The notes: generated by a model not told the origin, from the letters alone. Numbered from the stretch's first letter, positions 33,728-40,936 are shown. The stretch: DNA of 45,035 nucleotides from Deltaproteobacteria bacterium (GCA_016234855.1 JACRNO010000024.1:1-45035), one strand, 5' to 3'. Numbers and translations are program-made.

Positions 33728-34465
33728 ATGCGCAATATAAAACTTCTAATCGAATACGAGGGTACGGCCTACTGCGGCTGGCAATGGCAAAGGGGCCTGC
33801 CCACGGTGCAGGGCGCGCTTATCGAGGCGATAAGGAAGCTCATAGGCGAAGAGGTCGAGGTCTCAGGCTCGTCGCGCACGGACGCGGGCGTGCACGCCCT
33901 GGGACAGGTCGCCAACTTCAAGACCGCTTCCGGCATCTCCCTCTATAATATTCAGCGCGGGCTCAACTTTCATTTGCCGGATGATATCACCATACGGCAG
34001 GTCGAGGAGGTTTTGCCGGAGTTTGACTCCCGCCACGACTCCAAGGGCAAGACCTATATCTACAGGATTGTCAACCGGCCGCAGCGCCCTGCTATGATGC
34101 GTAACATCGCGTGGCACGTCTGGCGGCCGCTCGATATCGGCTTGATGGCCGAGGCGGCGAGTCACTTCATCGGCGAGAAGGATTTTGCCTCGTTCATGGC
34201 CGCGGACGCGCAGGTGAGCCATTCCATGCGCGAGGTGACTTCCGTCGATATCAGGCGCGGTGATAACGACCTTGTCGAGATAGAGGTAAAGGGCACGGCT
34301 TTTCTGAGGCACATGGTGCGCATAATGGCAGGTACGCTCGTCGAGGTGGGGATGGGCAGGCTCAGGCCGGAGGCGGTGCAGCATATCATAGCCGCACAGG
34401 ACAGACGTCGCGCGCCCATGACAGCCCCGCCGCACGGGCTGACGCTCGTGAAGGTGGAGTATTGA
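33728..34465 (+). CDS. truA: tRNA pseudouridine(38-40) synthase TruA
   Basis: TruA converts uridines 38-40 of the anticodon arm to pseudouridine. The N-terminus RNIKLLIEYEGTAYCGWQWQ is diagnostic. The catalytic Asp52 lies in GSSRTDAGVHALGQV, and the C-terminal region FLRHMVRIMAGTLVEVGMGR is conserved. At 245 residues the length is usual. ATG 33728 is preferred over the longer frame from 33680 because the extra 16 residues (PLINAAPPQPCPPNS) look non-coding. It follows asd by 170 bases. Confidence 0.95.
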   Translation: MRNIKLLIEYEGTAYCGWQWQRGLPTVQGALIEAIRKLIGEEVEVSGSSRTDAGVHALGQVANFKTASGISLYNIQRGLNFHLPDDITIRQVEEVLPEFDSRHDSKGKTYIYRIVNRPQRPAMMRNIAWHVWRPLDIGLMAEAASHFIGEKDFASFMAADAQVSHSMREVTSVDIRRGDNDLVEIEVKGTAFLRHMVRIMAGTLVEVGMGRLRPEAVQHIIAAQDRRRAPMTAPPHGLTLVKVEY

Positions 34466-34470
34466 AGGTT

Positions 34471-34545
34471 GGGAGGTGGGAAGTAGGGTGTGGGGAGCGG
34501 TTAAGACTTCTTCTACCACCTCCTACGCCCCGCATCCCACCTCCC
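34471..34545. repeat. Long imperfect inverted repeat after truA
   Basis: GGGAGGTGGGA (34471-34481) matches TCCCACCTCCC (34535-34545), with further partial pairing inward (GTGTGGGG and CGCCCCGC). It could fold as a long hairpin that ends truA transcription, but only GTTT follows. Confidence 0.5.
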
Positions 34546-34638
34546 GTTTGCACCAAACCCCTTGTTTTTAGCCTATCTCTGTTGCATACTTTAATATGAC
34601 GGGTTCAGCGTCGAAAAAAAGCGGCCAAGAGGCCTTTG

Positions 34639-35538
34639 ATGGAGCTTACAATCGGCCCTATCCTCTATGAATGGAAGAGGGAAGAGGTCTTACAATTCTA
34701 CAAAGAAGCGGCTGAGATGCCCGTTGACAGGGTCTACGTCGGCGAGGTCGTCTGCACAAAGAGGCGCGCCCTGACCTTCGACGATATCGGCGGAATCATC
34801 GGGATGCTTGAGAAGGCCGGCAAGAAGGTCACGCTCTCGAGCCTTGCCGTTGTATCGAACGGGGACGAGCTTGAGTTCACGCGCAGACTTTGCGCCATGC
34901 ACGGCTCCATAGAGGCCAACGACGTTTGCGTCCTGAACATGGTAGACCCTGCCCGCGTCGAGGTCTTTGCCGGGGCGCACATAACGACCTATAACGCGCC
35001 GTCCATCGAGTTTTTAAGAGGCCTTGGGGTGCGGCGCGTGACTGTTCCGGTAGAGCTTCCGAGGGAGTCGGTGGAGTATATTATAAAACACTCTCGCGGC
35101 GTCCTTGCCGAGGTCTTTGCCCACGGTTGTCTGCCGCTGGCCTTTTCATGGCGGTGTTATACCTCGCGGGCCTACGGACTCTCGAAGACCGAGTGCAGGC
35201 ATCATTGCGCGTCTCATCCGGATGGGATGGAGCTTAAGACGATGGACGGCAAGCCCCTTTTCAGGGCCAACGGCACATCCATCCTCAGCGCGGACTGTCA
35301 TACGCTCGTGGAGGAGACGGACGACCTTAGAAATATCGGCGTGGGCGCGCTTCGCATCTCGCCACAGTACAGGGGCTTTGCAAAGGTGGCGGATATATTC
35401 CGCGCCCGCATCGACGGCAGACTCGGTGCAACAGAGGGCGCGGCCCTTCTCAAAGAGACGGGCCGCGGCGCGTTTTGTAACGGGTGGTATCATGGGCGCG
35501 CGGGCAAGGACACATTAACGGGCGCGGCGGGCGATTGA
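34639..35538 (+). CDS. UbiV-like U32 family [4Fe-4S] protein
   Basis: This is a peptidase-U32-type protein of the UbiV kind. UbiV works with UbiU in oxygen-independent ring hydroxylation during quinone synthesis. E. coli UbiV binds a [4Fe-4S] cluster through Cys39, Cys180, Cys193 and Cys197. Here Cys39 (VVCTKRR) and Cys173, Cys186 and Cys190 (RCYTSRAYGLSKTECRHHC) keep both the first position and the +13/+17 spacing. The frame is 299 residues. ATG 34639 is used with AAGAGG just upstream. No UbiU partner is in the window. Phasin-like and UbiB genes follow, supporting a quinone role; UbiV versus another U32 quinone hydroxylase subgroup is not settled. Confidence 0.8.
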   Translation: MELTIGPILYEWKREEVLQFYKEAAEMPVDRVYVGEVVCTKRRALTFDDIGGIIGMLEKAGKKVTLSSLAVVSNGDELEFTRRLCAMHGSIEANDVCVLNMVDPARVEVFAGAHITTYNAPSIEFLRGLGVRRVTVPVELPRESVEYIIKHSRGVLAEVFAHGCLPLAFSWRCYTSRAYGLSKTECRHHCASHPDGMELKTMDGKPLFRANGTSILSADCHTLVEETDDLRNIGVGALRISPQYRGFAKVADIFRARIDGRLGATEGAALLKETGRGAFCNGWYHGRAGKDTLTGAAGD

Positions 35539-35576
35539 GGTTTGGCCTTAAAACCACGTAATGGAAGGAGGTCGTT

Positions 35577-35981
35577 ATGGCGGATATACTGGACAAGGCT
35601 GTGCGCATCGGCTTGGGATTGGAGAAGAAGGCGAAAGAGGCGCTGCAGGAGCTTGAGGCCGCGGGCAAGGCCGCCACGGACGAGAGGACGGCCGCCGGCA
35701 CTCAGGGCCAGGGCCTGACCGCAAAGCAGGTCGTGGAAAATAAGGTGGTCGAGGACGCGGTCAAGGTCTTGAAAGACCTTCTTGAGGCGATAACCTCTGG
35801 CAAGGAGCGGTTCGAGAAAGAGGCGCAGGCGACTTCCGAGCGCGTCATGGAAAAACTCAACGTGCCGACGCGGACCGAGGTCGATGTGATAAAGGAGATG
35901 GCGCGCATATCCCGCGAGAAGACGGACCTGCTTGAGCGCCGCGTCGAGGAGCTGGAGCGGCGGTTCTCAGAGGGGCGCTGA
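35577..35981 (+). CDS. Phasin-like coiled-coil protein
   Basis: The 134-residue, strongly helical protein has an N-terminal amphipathic segment (MADILDKAVRIGLGLEKKAK), an Ala/Gly-rich middle, and a C-terminal coiled coil ending ISREKTDLLERRVEELERRF. Its region LNVPTRTEVDVIKEMARISR resembles the phasin/PhaI-type family linked to polyhydroxyalkanoate granules. The layout also resembles UbiK-type accessory factors (amphipathic helix plus coiled coil). It lies between the UbiV-like gene and ubiB, so a lipid- or quinone-complex scaffold is a reasonable guess. AAGGAGG gives a strong ribosome site before the ATG. Confidence 0.7.
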   Translation: MADILDKAVRIGLGLEKKAKEALQELEAAGKAATDERTAAGTQGQGLTAKQVVENKVVEDAVKVLKDLLEAITSGKERFEKEAQATSERVMEKLNVPTRTEVDVIKEMARISREKTDLLERRVEELERRFSEGR

Positions 35982-36097
35982 GCGGTCTTGGGCCGTTGAG
36001 ACCGCTTCTACTCGTCCGATAACCGGCATTCGGCTCGTCTGTTGCCTTTACGACAATGAATCGCCTGCGGGTTTTTTGAGCGCCGGGCGCATCCTAC

Positions 36098-37774
36098 ATG
36101 ACAACTTTTCAGACCATAAGAAATATAGGCCGCCTGAACAAGATAGTAAGGACGCTTATCAGGTACGGCTTCGGCGGCCTCGTCCATGAGATGAGGCTCG
36201 TGCCGTTCATCTCCACGATCGATCGGCTCTTCCTCGTCAGGAAAAAGGGGCGGGGTAAGAGCGTGCCTCAACGAATCCGCCTCGTGCTCGAAGAGCTCGG
36301 CCCGACCTTTATAAAGCTCGGCCAGCTCGCCTCGACCAGGGCCGACCTCCTTCCGGCCGACTGGATCGAGGAGATGAAAAAACTCCAGGACATGGTCCCG
36401 CCCGTCGCGTTCGACGAAGTGCGCAAGACCGTTGAGAAGTCCCTGAAGGCGCCGCTCGGCACGCTCTTCCTTTCCTTTGACCAGACCCCGGTGGCCTCGG
36501 CCTCGATAGCACAGGTGCATTTTGCGGAGTTGCGCGACGGCAGGAAGGTGGCGGTAAAGGTCAGGCGCCCGGGTATCGCCCCGCTTATCGAGGCGGACGT
36601 GTCCGTGATGCGGACCATAGCGGAGTTTCTCGAAAAATACGTCCCCGCGTCCCGCCGTTACAGGCCGATAGAGGTGGTCAACGAGTTCGCCCGCGTCATC
36701 GACATAGAACAAGACCTTACCATCGAGGGCGTTAATATAAACCGCTTCGAGTCGCTCTTCAAGGATGATACGCGCCTTAAGGTGCCGCACGTATATTGGG
36801 ATTATACCACTACGGAAGTTCTCACCCTTGAGCGGATTGCCGGGACTCCGATCGACGAGGCGGCCGAACTGACCAGGCGCGGACTCGACGTGCGAACGGT
36901 CGCCATGAACGGGGTCGAGCTATTTTTCCGCCAGGTCTTCGAGTTTGGGGTCTTTCACGCCGACCTTCACCCCGGCAACCTCTTTGTCCGTGACGACGGG
37001 GTGATAGTATATCTGGACTTCGGCATAGTCGGCAGGCTCGACAGGGACCTGCGCCATTACCTCGCCAATATGCTTTACTACCTCGTGCGCAAGGACTATT
37101 ACAGGATGGCCGTGCTCCATCGGGAGATGGGGCTTATAGACCAGGACGTCAGCATTGCGGAGTTCGAGGAGGCCTTGCGCGACATCGCCGAGCCGATATT
37201 CGGAAGGACGCTTGAGCATATAAGCATATCCACGCTTCTGATGAAGTTGCTGCACACGGCGCGCCACTTCAAGATGGCGCTGCAGCCCAACCTTCTGCTC
37301 CTCCAGAAGTCCATGGTCATCATCGAGGGCGTTGGCAGACAGCTCTATCCCGACATCAATATGTGGGAGGTCGCCAAGCCGCTCATCTATAAATGGATGT
37401 TCAAGGAGAAGTTCTCGCCCAAGACGTTTGCCGAAAAGAGGCTCAAGGACGCAGGGGAGCTTGCGGACGCGGCCTTTGACCTGCCCATACGCGTCAACGA
37501 GACGTTGAAACGGACGCTGCGCGACGAGCTCAAGATAAGCTTCGTCCACCACCGGCTTGAGATTATCGCCGACGAGATGGAGGGCGCGGGCAGGCGCATA
37601 GGCGGCGGTTTTCTGGCGGGTTCGCTCGTCGTGGCGGCGACGGTTGTAACCCTTGCCGTGCGCGCTGGCGCGTCCGTATTTCTCGGCATCCCGCCGCTTG
37701 CGTGGATAGGCTACGGGCTTGCGGTCATAGTCGTATTAAGGGCAGCTTCAACGCGGCGCAGGGGGCCGGACTGA
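36098..37774 (+). CDS. ubiB: UbiB/AarF (ADCK) family ATPase
   Basis: An atypical kinase-like ATPase of the UbiB/Coq8 group that promotes quinone synthesis at the membrane. The family motif KLGQLASTRADLLP begins at Lys73, followed by the Ala-rich loop VASASIAQVHFAEL, AVKVRRPGI, the metal-binding region HADLHPGNLFV and YLDFGIVGRLDRDL. Two C-terminal transmembrane spans (about residues 505-525 and 530-548) anchor it. The 558-residue length is normal. The ATG has only a weak ribosome site. Together with the UbiV-like, UbiE and UbiT-like genes nearby it points to synthesis of a high-potential quinone. Confidence 0.9.
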   Translation: MTTFQTIRNIGRLNKIVRTLIRYGFGGLVHEMRLVPFISTIDRLFLVRKKGRGKSVPQRIRLVLEELGPTFIKLGQLASTRADLLPADWIEEMKKLQDMVPPVAFDEVRKTVEKSLKAPLGTLFLSFDQTPVASASIAQVHFAELRDGRKVAVKVRRPGIAPLIEADVSVMRTIAEFLEKYVPASRRYRPIEVVNEFARVIDIEQDLTIEGVNINRFESLFKDDTRLKVPHVYWDYTTTEVLTLERIAGTPIDEAAELTRRGLDVRTVAMNGVELFFRQVFEFGVFHADLHPGNLFVRDDGVIVYLDFGIVGRLDRDLRHYLANMLYYLVRKDYYRMAVLHREMGLIDQDVSIAEFEEALRDIAEPIFGRTLEHISISTLLMKLLHTARHFKMALQPNLLLLQKSMVIIEGVGRQLYPDINMWEVAKPLIYKWMFKEKFSPKTFAEKRLKDAGELADAAFDLPIRVNETLKRTLRDELKISFVHHRLEIIADEMEGAGRRIGGGFLAGSLVVAATVVTLAVRAGASVFLGIPPLAWIGYGLAVIVVLRAASTRRRGPD

Positions 37775-37805
37775 CATCGTGTCTCTGTCAGGCGCGGGGA
37801 TTTTC

Positions 37806-38249
37806 ATGAAAGAGAAAAAGAAACAGGTCAGGATAATCGGCGTCATACAGTGCGACTTCGCAAGGGAGCGGTGCAGCGGCTTCGGGTGCATGAACTCGTT
37901 TGCCAGCCGGATAGACGGCTTTGCAAGATATGCGGCTGAGCCGGGTATCATGCTCGTCCCGTTCAATTGCGGGGGCTGCCCCGGCAGGCGCATAAGCCGG
38001 GTCGCGTCCAACCTCATAAAGCGCGCAAAGGCGAAGGCCGGCATTGATAAGGACGAGTTGGTCATACATCTCGCCTCTTGCATAGTGACGGACAACGGGC
38101 ACTATCCGCCGTGTCCGCATATCGACTATATCGAGAAGATATTGAAACGAAAGGGGCTTAAGGTAAGAAGGGGCAGCTACAAAAGCAAGACCGCCACGAA
38201 ACGCCGCGCAGAAGGGCTGTACGAGGAATTCGATTGGGACGCGGATTGA
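37806..38249 (+). CDS. CGGC-domain cysteine-rich protein
   Basis: The protein has the CGGC domain: IGVIQCDFARERCSGFGCMN near the N-terminus, VPFNCGGCPGRRISRV in the middle, and HLASCIVTDNGHYPPCPHID. These cysteines and histidines probably bind metal, and the family's function is not established. ATG 37806 gives 147 residues with GGGG six bases upstream; GTG 37779 is an in-frame alternative. It follows ubiB closely and is ended by a strong terminator. A link with the metal-handling hgc operon 4 kb away is only a guess. Confidence 0.82.
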   Translation: MKEKKKQVRIIGVIQCDFARERCSGFGCMNSFASRIDGFARYAAEPGIMLVPFNCGGCPGRRISRVASNLIKRAKAKAGIDKDELVIHLASCIVTDNGHYPPCPHIDYIEKILKRKGLKVRRGSYKSKTATKRRAEGLYEEFDWDAD

Positions 38250-38290
38250 CGCGAACAGTGATAAACAGATAGATAACCGAAAAGAAGAAG

Positions 38291-38328
38291 GCCTCTGTCC
38301 GGCAGTAACCGGACAGAGGCCTCTTTTC
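38291..38328. terminator. Bidirectional terminator
   Basis: GGCCTCTGTCCGG (38291-38303) pairs perfectly with CCGGACAGAGGCC (38310-38322). TCTTTTC follows on the plus strand and TTCTTCTTTT on the minus strand. It separates the CGGC gene from the convergent 35-codon gene. Confidence 0.85.
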
Positions 38329-38347
38329 TACCTGCATGGATGCGGCG

Positions 38348-38455
38348 TTAGATGTTGGTGAAGAGATTTGCAACGCTGACCGTGATTACCGTTGCGATCA
38401 ACGCCAGACTTGCAACCACCTCTACCGCGCTCTTGCCGTTCGTGAGATTCTTCAT
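38348..38455 (-). CDS. 35-residue membrane microprotein, copy 1 (Flp-prepilin-like)
   Basis: The gene is 35 codons plus TAA. The peptide starts MKNLTNGKSAVEVVASLALI and ends VANLFTNI. AAGGAGG lies seven bases before the ATG, among the strongest ribosome sites in the window. One hydrophobic segment spans about residues 11-29. The pattern Gly7, then Glu at +5 (NG-KSAVE) followed by a hydrophobic run and a final FTNI, resembles the prepilin-peptidase site and core of Flp-type pilins, though it is much shorter than usual. It is 74% or more identical to copy 2. The coding sequence is too short for standard callers, but the synonymous-type differences between copies support translation. The pilin assignment is inference. 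Confidence 0.7.
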   Translation of the reverse strand: MKNLTNGKSAVEVVASLALIATVITVSVANLFTNI

Positions 38456-38521
38456 GTTATGCCTCCTTAAGGTTAAATTGTTAGCCGACGAATCGGGTTT
38501 GTAATCAATCTTTATGTCTCC

Positions 38522-38553
38522 ATCATATCAGGCCGTGATTAAGGGGAGATTAG
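38522..38553 (-). promoter_or_regulatory. Promoter/activator box of microprotein copy 1
   Basis: On the minus strand CTAATCTCCCCTTAATC (38537-38553) lies nine bases upstream of a TATGAT -10 (38522-38527). The -10 is 67 bases before the start codon. The same arrangement precedes the other two copies. Confidence 0.55.
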
Positions 38554-38657
38554 AGGCCCGCGGCCCGGAAATCCGCTTTTGACGCGCTGGAAGGCCTGAA
38601 ACAGATACGGCTTAATCCGACTGTGGCACATTCCTATGCCTGCCTGAAATGCGGCGA

Positions 38658-38765
38658 TTAGATGCTGGTGAAGAAGTTTGCAACGCTGACCGTTACTATC
38701 GTTGCGATTACCGCCAGGCTTGCCACTACCTCTACCGCGCTCTTGCCGTTCGTGAGAATCTTCAT
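38658..38765 (-). CDS. 35-residue membrane microprotein, copy 2 (Flp-prepilin-like)
   Basis: The gene is 35 codons plus TAA. The peptide starts MKILTNGKSAVEVVASLAVI and ends VANFFTSI. Compared with copy 1, most nucleotide differences are silent (GTA/GTT, AGC/AGT, GCA/GCA) or conservative (Leu/Val, Ile/Val), so both copies appear to be under selection. The ribosome site AAGGAGG is identical in sequence and position. One transmembrane segment and the same NG-KSAVE motif are present. About 190 bases of noncoding sequence, including promoter and leader, are also shared with copy 1, so the pair is a tandem duplication of a complete expression unit. Confidence 0.7.
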   Translation of the reverse strand: MKILTNGKSAVEVVASLAVIATIVTVSVANFFTSI

Positions 38766-38831
38766 TTTATGCCTCCTTAAGGTTAAATTGTCAGCCGATA
38801 AATCGGGCTTGTGTTCAACCTTTATGTCTCC

Positions 38832-38863
38832 ATTATATCAGGCCGGGATTAAGGGATTATTAG
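38832..38863 (-). promoter_or_regulatory. Promoter/activator box of microprotein copy 2
   Basis: On the minus strand CTAATAATCCCTTAATC (38847-38863) lies nine bases upstream of a consensus TATAAT (38832-38837), 67 bases before the start. Confidence 0.6.
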
Positions 38864-38881
38864 AGGCCGTGACCTGATGGC

Positions 38882-38989
38882 TCAGCTGATTGCCAGAATG
38901 ACGGTGGCGCTCAGCACGATGAACGGCATGGCGAATACGGCCGGCGCGAGAATCCTTGGGTCTTGTATGGTTGAGAGAAGTTTCTTCAT
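38882..38989 (-). CDS. 35-residue membrane microprotein, copy 3 (divergent)
   Basis: The gene is 35 codons plus TGA. The peptide starts MKKLLSTIQDPRILAPAVFA and ends LSATVILAIS. It has a charged N-terminus and one hydrophobic segment (about 12-35). It lacks the NG-KSAVE motif of the other two copies. The length is nonetheless identical, GGAGG lies upstream, and the promoter and leader architecture is the same. A longer in-frame reading to 39106 runs into the leader and promoter and is rejected. It may be a co-regulated partner rather than a paralogue. Function unknown. Confidence 0.6.
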   Translation of the reverse strand: MKKLLSTIQDPRILAPAVFAMPFIVLSATVILAIS

Positions 38990-39052
38990 TTTGCCGCCTC
39001 CTTGAGTTAAGATGTTTACCGGGGAACCGTGTTGCTTGACGTTTATGATTCC

Positions 39053-39084
39053 ATTATACTGATTGGAGATTAGGGGATTATTAG
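39053..39084 (-). promoter_or_regulatory. Promoter/activator box of microprotein copy 3
   Basis: On the minus strand CTAATAATCCCCTAATC (39068-39084) lies nine bases upstream of TATAAT (39053-39058), 64 bases before the start. The box abuts the terminus of a dispersed repeat. Confidence 0.55.
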
Positions 39085-39238
39085 CAGGCTGCTGAAAAAG
39101 TCCCATCTGCGTCGTTGTCTTCGTCGTTTGTCACTGCGACGTAGAGAAACTACGTCTCATTCCTCACTCCTAGACGCCTAGCATCTGTGACTTTTTGAGC
39201 AGCCTGAACCTGTTCAGAGTTTTTCAGTAACCTGTTAG
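39085..39238. repeat. MITE-like element, copy 3
   Basis: Terminal inverted repeats CAGGCTGCTGAAAAAGTC (39085-39102) and GACTTTTTGAGCAGCCTG (39189-39206) match at 17 of 18 bases. The core holds GACGTAGAGAAACTACGTC-type palindromes. A second partial right end, TTTTTCAGTAACCTG, follows at 39220-39234, so two elements may have merged. No open frame. Confidence 0.8.
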
Positions 39239-39250
39239 AGGAAGGGCTTT

Positions 39251-39997
39251 ATGGAAAAAAAGCTGACGCACTTCGGGAACGCCGTTATCCCGGAGGAGGA
39301 GAAGGTCTCCAGGGTACGCGAGGTTTTCGATACGGTAGCCGGCAAGTACGACCTGATGAACGACCTGATGAGCCTCGGCATCCACCGCATCTGGAAGAGG
39401 CTCGTTGCCGCTGACACGGGGCTGCGTCCGGGCGACAGCGCCATCGACGTTGCGGGCGGCACGGCCGATATCGCGCTCCTCATGGCGGCTCGTACCGGCG
39501 AACATGGCCGCGTGGTCGTCTATGATATAAACAAAGAGATGCTGCGCACGGGCCGCGCAAAGTGCGTTGACATGGGCCGGCTCAGGGGACTGGAATTCGT
39601 CTGCGGCAACGCCGAGGAGATTGCGTTTCCCGACAATACGTTCCACTGCGCCACGGTCGGCTTCGGCATACGCAACGTCACGCACCTTGACAGGGCGTTC
39701 GCCGAGATGCGGCGCGTGGTAAAGCCCGGCGGCAAGGTGATTTGCCTTGAGTTCTCGCATCCGGCAAGCGCCGTCATAAGCAAGCTCTACGACATCTATT
39801 CGTTCAAGGTGATTCCGGAGGTGGGTGAGCTCGTGACCGGCAACAGGGCCGCGTACGTCTATCTGCCGGAGTCGATAAGGAAGTTCCCTCCGCAGGAAGA
39901 GCTCAAGAAAATCATGGAGACGGCGGGCCTTTTCAAGGTGAGCTACTATAACCTCTTCAACGGTATTGCCGCCGTGCATATAGGGTACAAGGTCTGA
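39251..39997 (+). CDS. ubiE: UbiE/MenG quinone C-methyltransferase
   Basis: This AdoMet-dependent enzyme methylates the ring of ubiquinone or menaquinone precursors. Signatures: VREVFDTVAGKYDLMNDLMS near residue 22, IDVAGGTADIALLMAAR (motif I), CGNAEEIAFPDNTFHCATVG, FGIRNVTHLDRAFAEMRRV, and a C-terminal YNLFNGIAAVHIGYK. The 248-residue length is normal. GAGGAAGGG lies upstream of the ATG. It sits between two MITE-like elements. UbiE can serve either quinone, so the product depends on genes outside the window. Confidence 0.93.
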   Translation: MEKKLTHFGNAVIPEEEKVSRVREVFDTVAGKYDLMNDLMSLGIHRIWKRLVAADTGLRPGDSAIDVAGGTADIALLMAARTGEHGRVVVYDINKEMLRTGRAKCVDMGRLRGLEFVCGNAEEIAFPDNTFHCATVGFGIRNVTHLDRAFAEMRRVVKPGGKVICLEFSHPASAVISKLYDIYSFKVIPEVGELVTGNRAAYVYLPESIRKFPPQEELKKIMETAGLFKVSYYNLFNGIAAVHIGYKV

Positions 39998-40021
39998 ATG
40001 GAGATTTTCACCGGTTTTTTT

Positions 40022-40187
40022 AGCAGATTGCTGAAAAATTCTAAATACGTCATTCCCGAGGTTTTAGTCGGGAATCCACTCTCTGTAAAATCAACAAGTT
40101 ATGGATTCCCGCCGCGGCCTGCCCTCGTGAAGACGGGGGCGGGAATGACGATATGAAGCGGTATTACAGTGTTTTTCAGCAGCCTGT
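40022..40187. repeat. MITE-like element, copy 4
   Basis: Ends AGCAGATTGCTGAAAAA (40022-40038) and TTTTTCAGCAGCCTGT (40172-40187) are inverted. Inside are CGTCATTCCCGAGG, GGGAATCC, GGATTCCCG and CGGGAATGACG, as in copies 1 and 2. It separates ubiE from the UbiT-like gene. Confidence 0.8.
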
Positions 40188-40209
40188 CAGGGAAGGATGA
40201 GGGGAATTC

Positions 40210-40632
40210 GTGGAAGATAACGCATCGTTAAAGAGGCTCAAGTCCGTCATCGTGAAGGGCGCGGCAATACCGCTAAAGGTCATGCCGCTGTGGATGGAGG
40301 CGGTGGGCGCGGGTGTTTTTCTCGCGGCGTCTGTGAACAGGAACCCGGGCTTCAAGGCGCGCCTTGCCGAGCTTGAAGGCAAGGTCTTTTTATTCGAGGC
40401 GGCTGACCTCGGCAAGAGATTCTATCTGCGTATAAAGGATAGCGAGCTGCACTGCGTGCCGCATCTTGCCGGCGAGCCGGACGTGACCATGCGCGGCAAC
40501 TTTCCCGTTCTTCTTGACCTGCTGCTCGGAAAAGTAGACCCTGATACGGTCTTCTTCTCGCGCAAACTGGAGATTAGCGGAGATACCGCATCGGCCATCT
40601 ATTTCAAGAATATCCTGGCGTCGCTGGAGTAG
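40210..40632 (+). CDS. UbiT-like SCP2 sterol-carrier-domain protein
   Basis: The 140-residue protein carries an SCP2 lipid-binding domain: AELEGKVFLFEAADLGKRFY, then CVPHLAGEPDVTMRGNFPVL and KLEISGDTASAIYFKNIL. This is the UbiT/UbiJ layout, in which the domain presents quinone intermediates to the biosynthetic enzymes; UbiT serves the O2-independent branch with UbiU and UbiV. The start is GTG with GATGAGGGG upstream. It is downstream of ubiE and 4.7 kb from the UbiV-like gene. It converges on hgcB with ten bases between stops. Calling it UbiT rather than UbiJ rests on the nearby UbiV-like gene. Confidence 0.8.
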   Translation: MEDNASLKRLKSVIVKGAAIPLKVMPLWMEAVGAGVFLAASVNRNPGFKARLAELEGKVFLFEAADLGKRFYLRIKDSELHCVPHLAGEPDVTMRGNFPVLLDLLLGKVDPDTVFFSRKLEISGDTASAIYFKNILASLE

Positions 40633-40642
40633 CGCGACATTT

Positions 40643-40936
40643 TCAGCAGCACCCGCTTGATCCCTTTGGCCCGCATCCGCACTCGGGCGCGTTGCCCGTG
40701 AGCATCCCGTTAATAAAGGCCGCGGCGCACCCGACCCCGGAGGTTACGGTAATCGCTCCATAGGCGCAGTTCTTCGCGCATGCGCCGCATTCGATGCAGG
40801 CGTCCGGCTTGATGATAACGGATTTCCTCTCGCGCATCTCGAAGACCGCCCGGGCGCAGACCTCGGCGCATCTGCCGCAGCCTGTGCAGGCCGTTGTATC
40901 CAGCCTGAGCGTCGTTACGTCTTTCAGGTATATCAT
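40643..40936 (-). CDS. hgcB: HgcB, mercury-methylation ferredoxin
   Basis: HgcB is the 2[4Fe-4S] partner that reduces the HgcA corrinoid and probably hands over Hg(II). Two cluster motifs are present: ACTGCGRCAEVCARAV and the HgcB-specific CIECGACAKNCAYGAI. They are followed by the HgcB-type GVGCAAAFINGMLTG and a C-terminal cysteine tail (ECGCGPKGSSGCC) ending in vicinal cysteines, as known for the family. The ATG at 40936 overlaps the hgcA stop (ATGA) and has a G-run five bases upstream; a longer frame from 40948 adds four residues. The 97-residue length is typical. Confidence 0.93.
   Translation of the reverse strand: MIYLKDVTTLRLDTTACTGCGRCAEVCARAVFEMRERKSVIIKPDACIECGACAKNCAYGAITVTSGVGCAAAFINGMLTGNAPECGCGPKGSSGCC

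Noticed and set aside
39007-39106. N-terminal extension of microprotein copy 3 to 39106
   Set aside because: The extension would run through the ribosome site, the -10 and the upstream box shared with the other copies.
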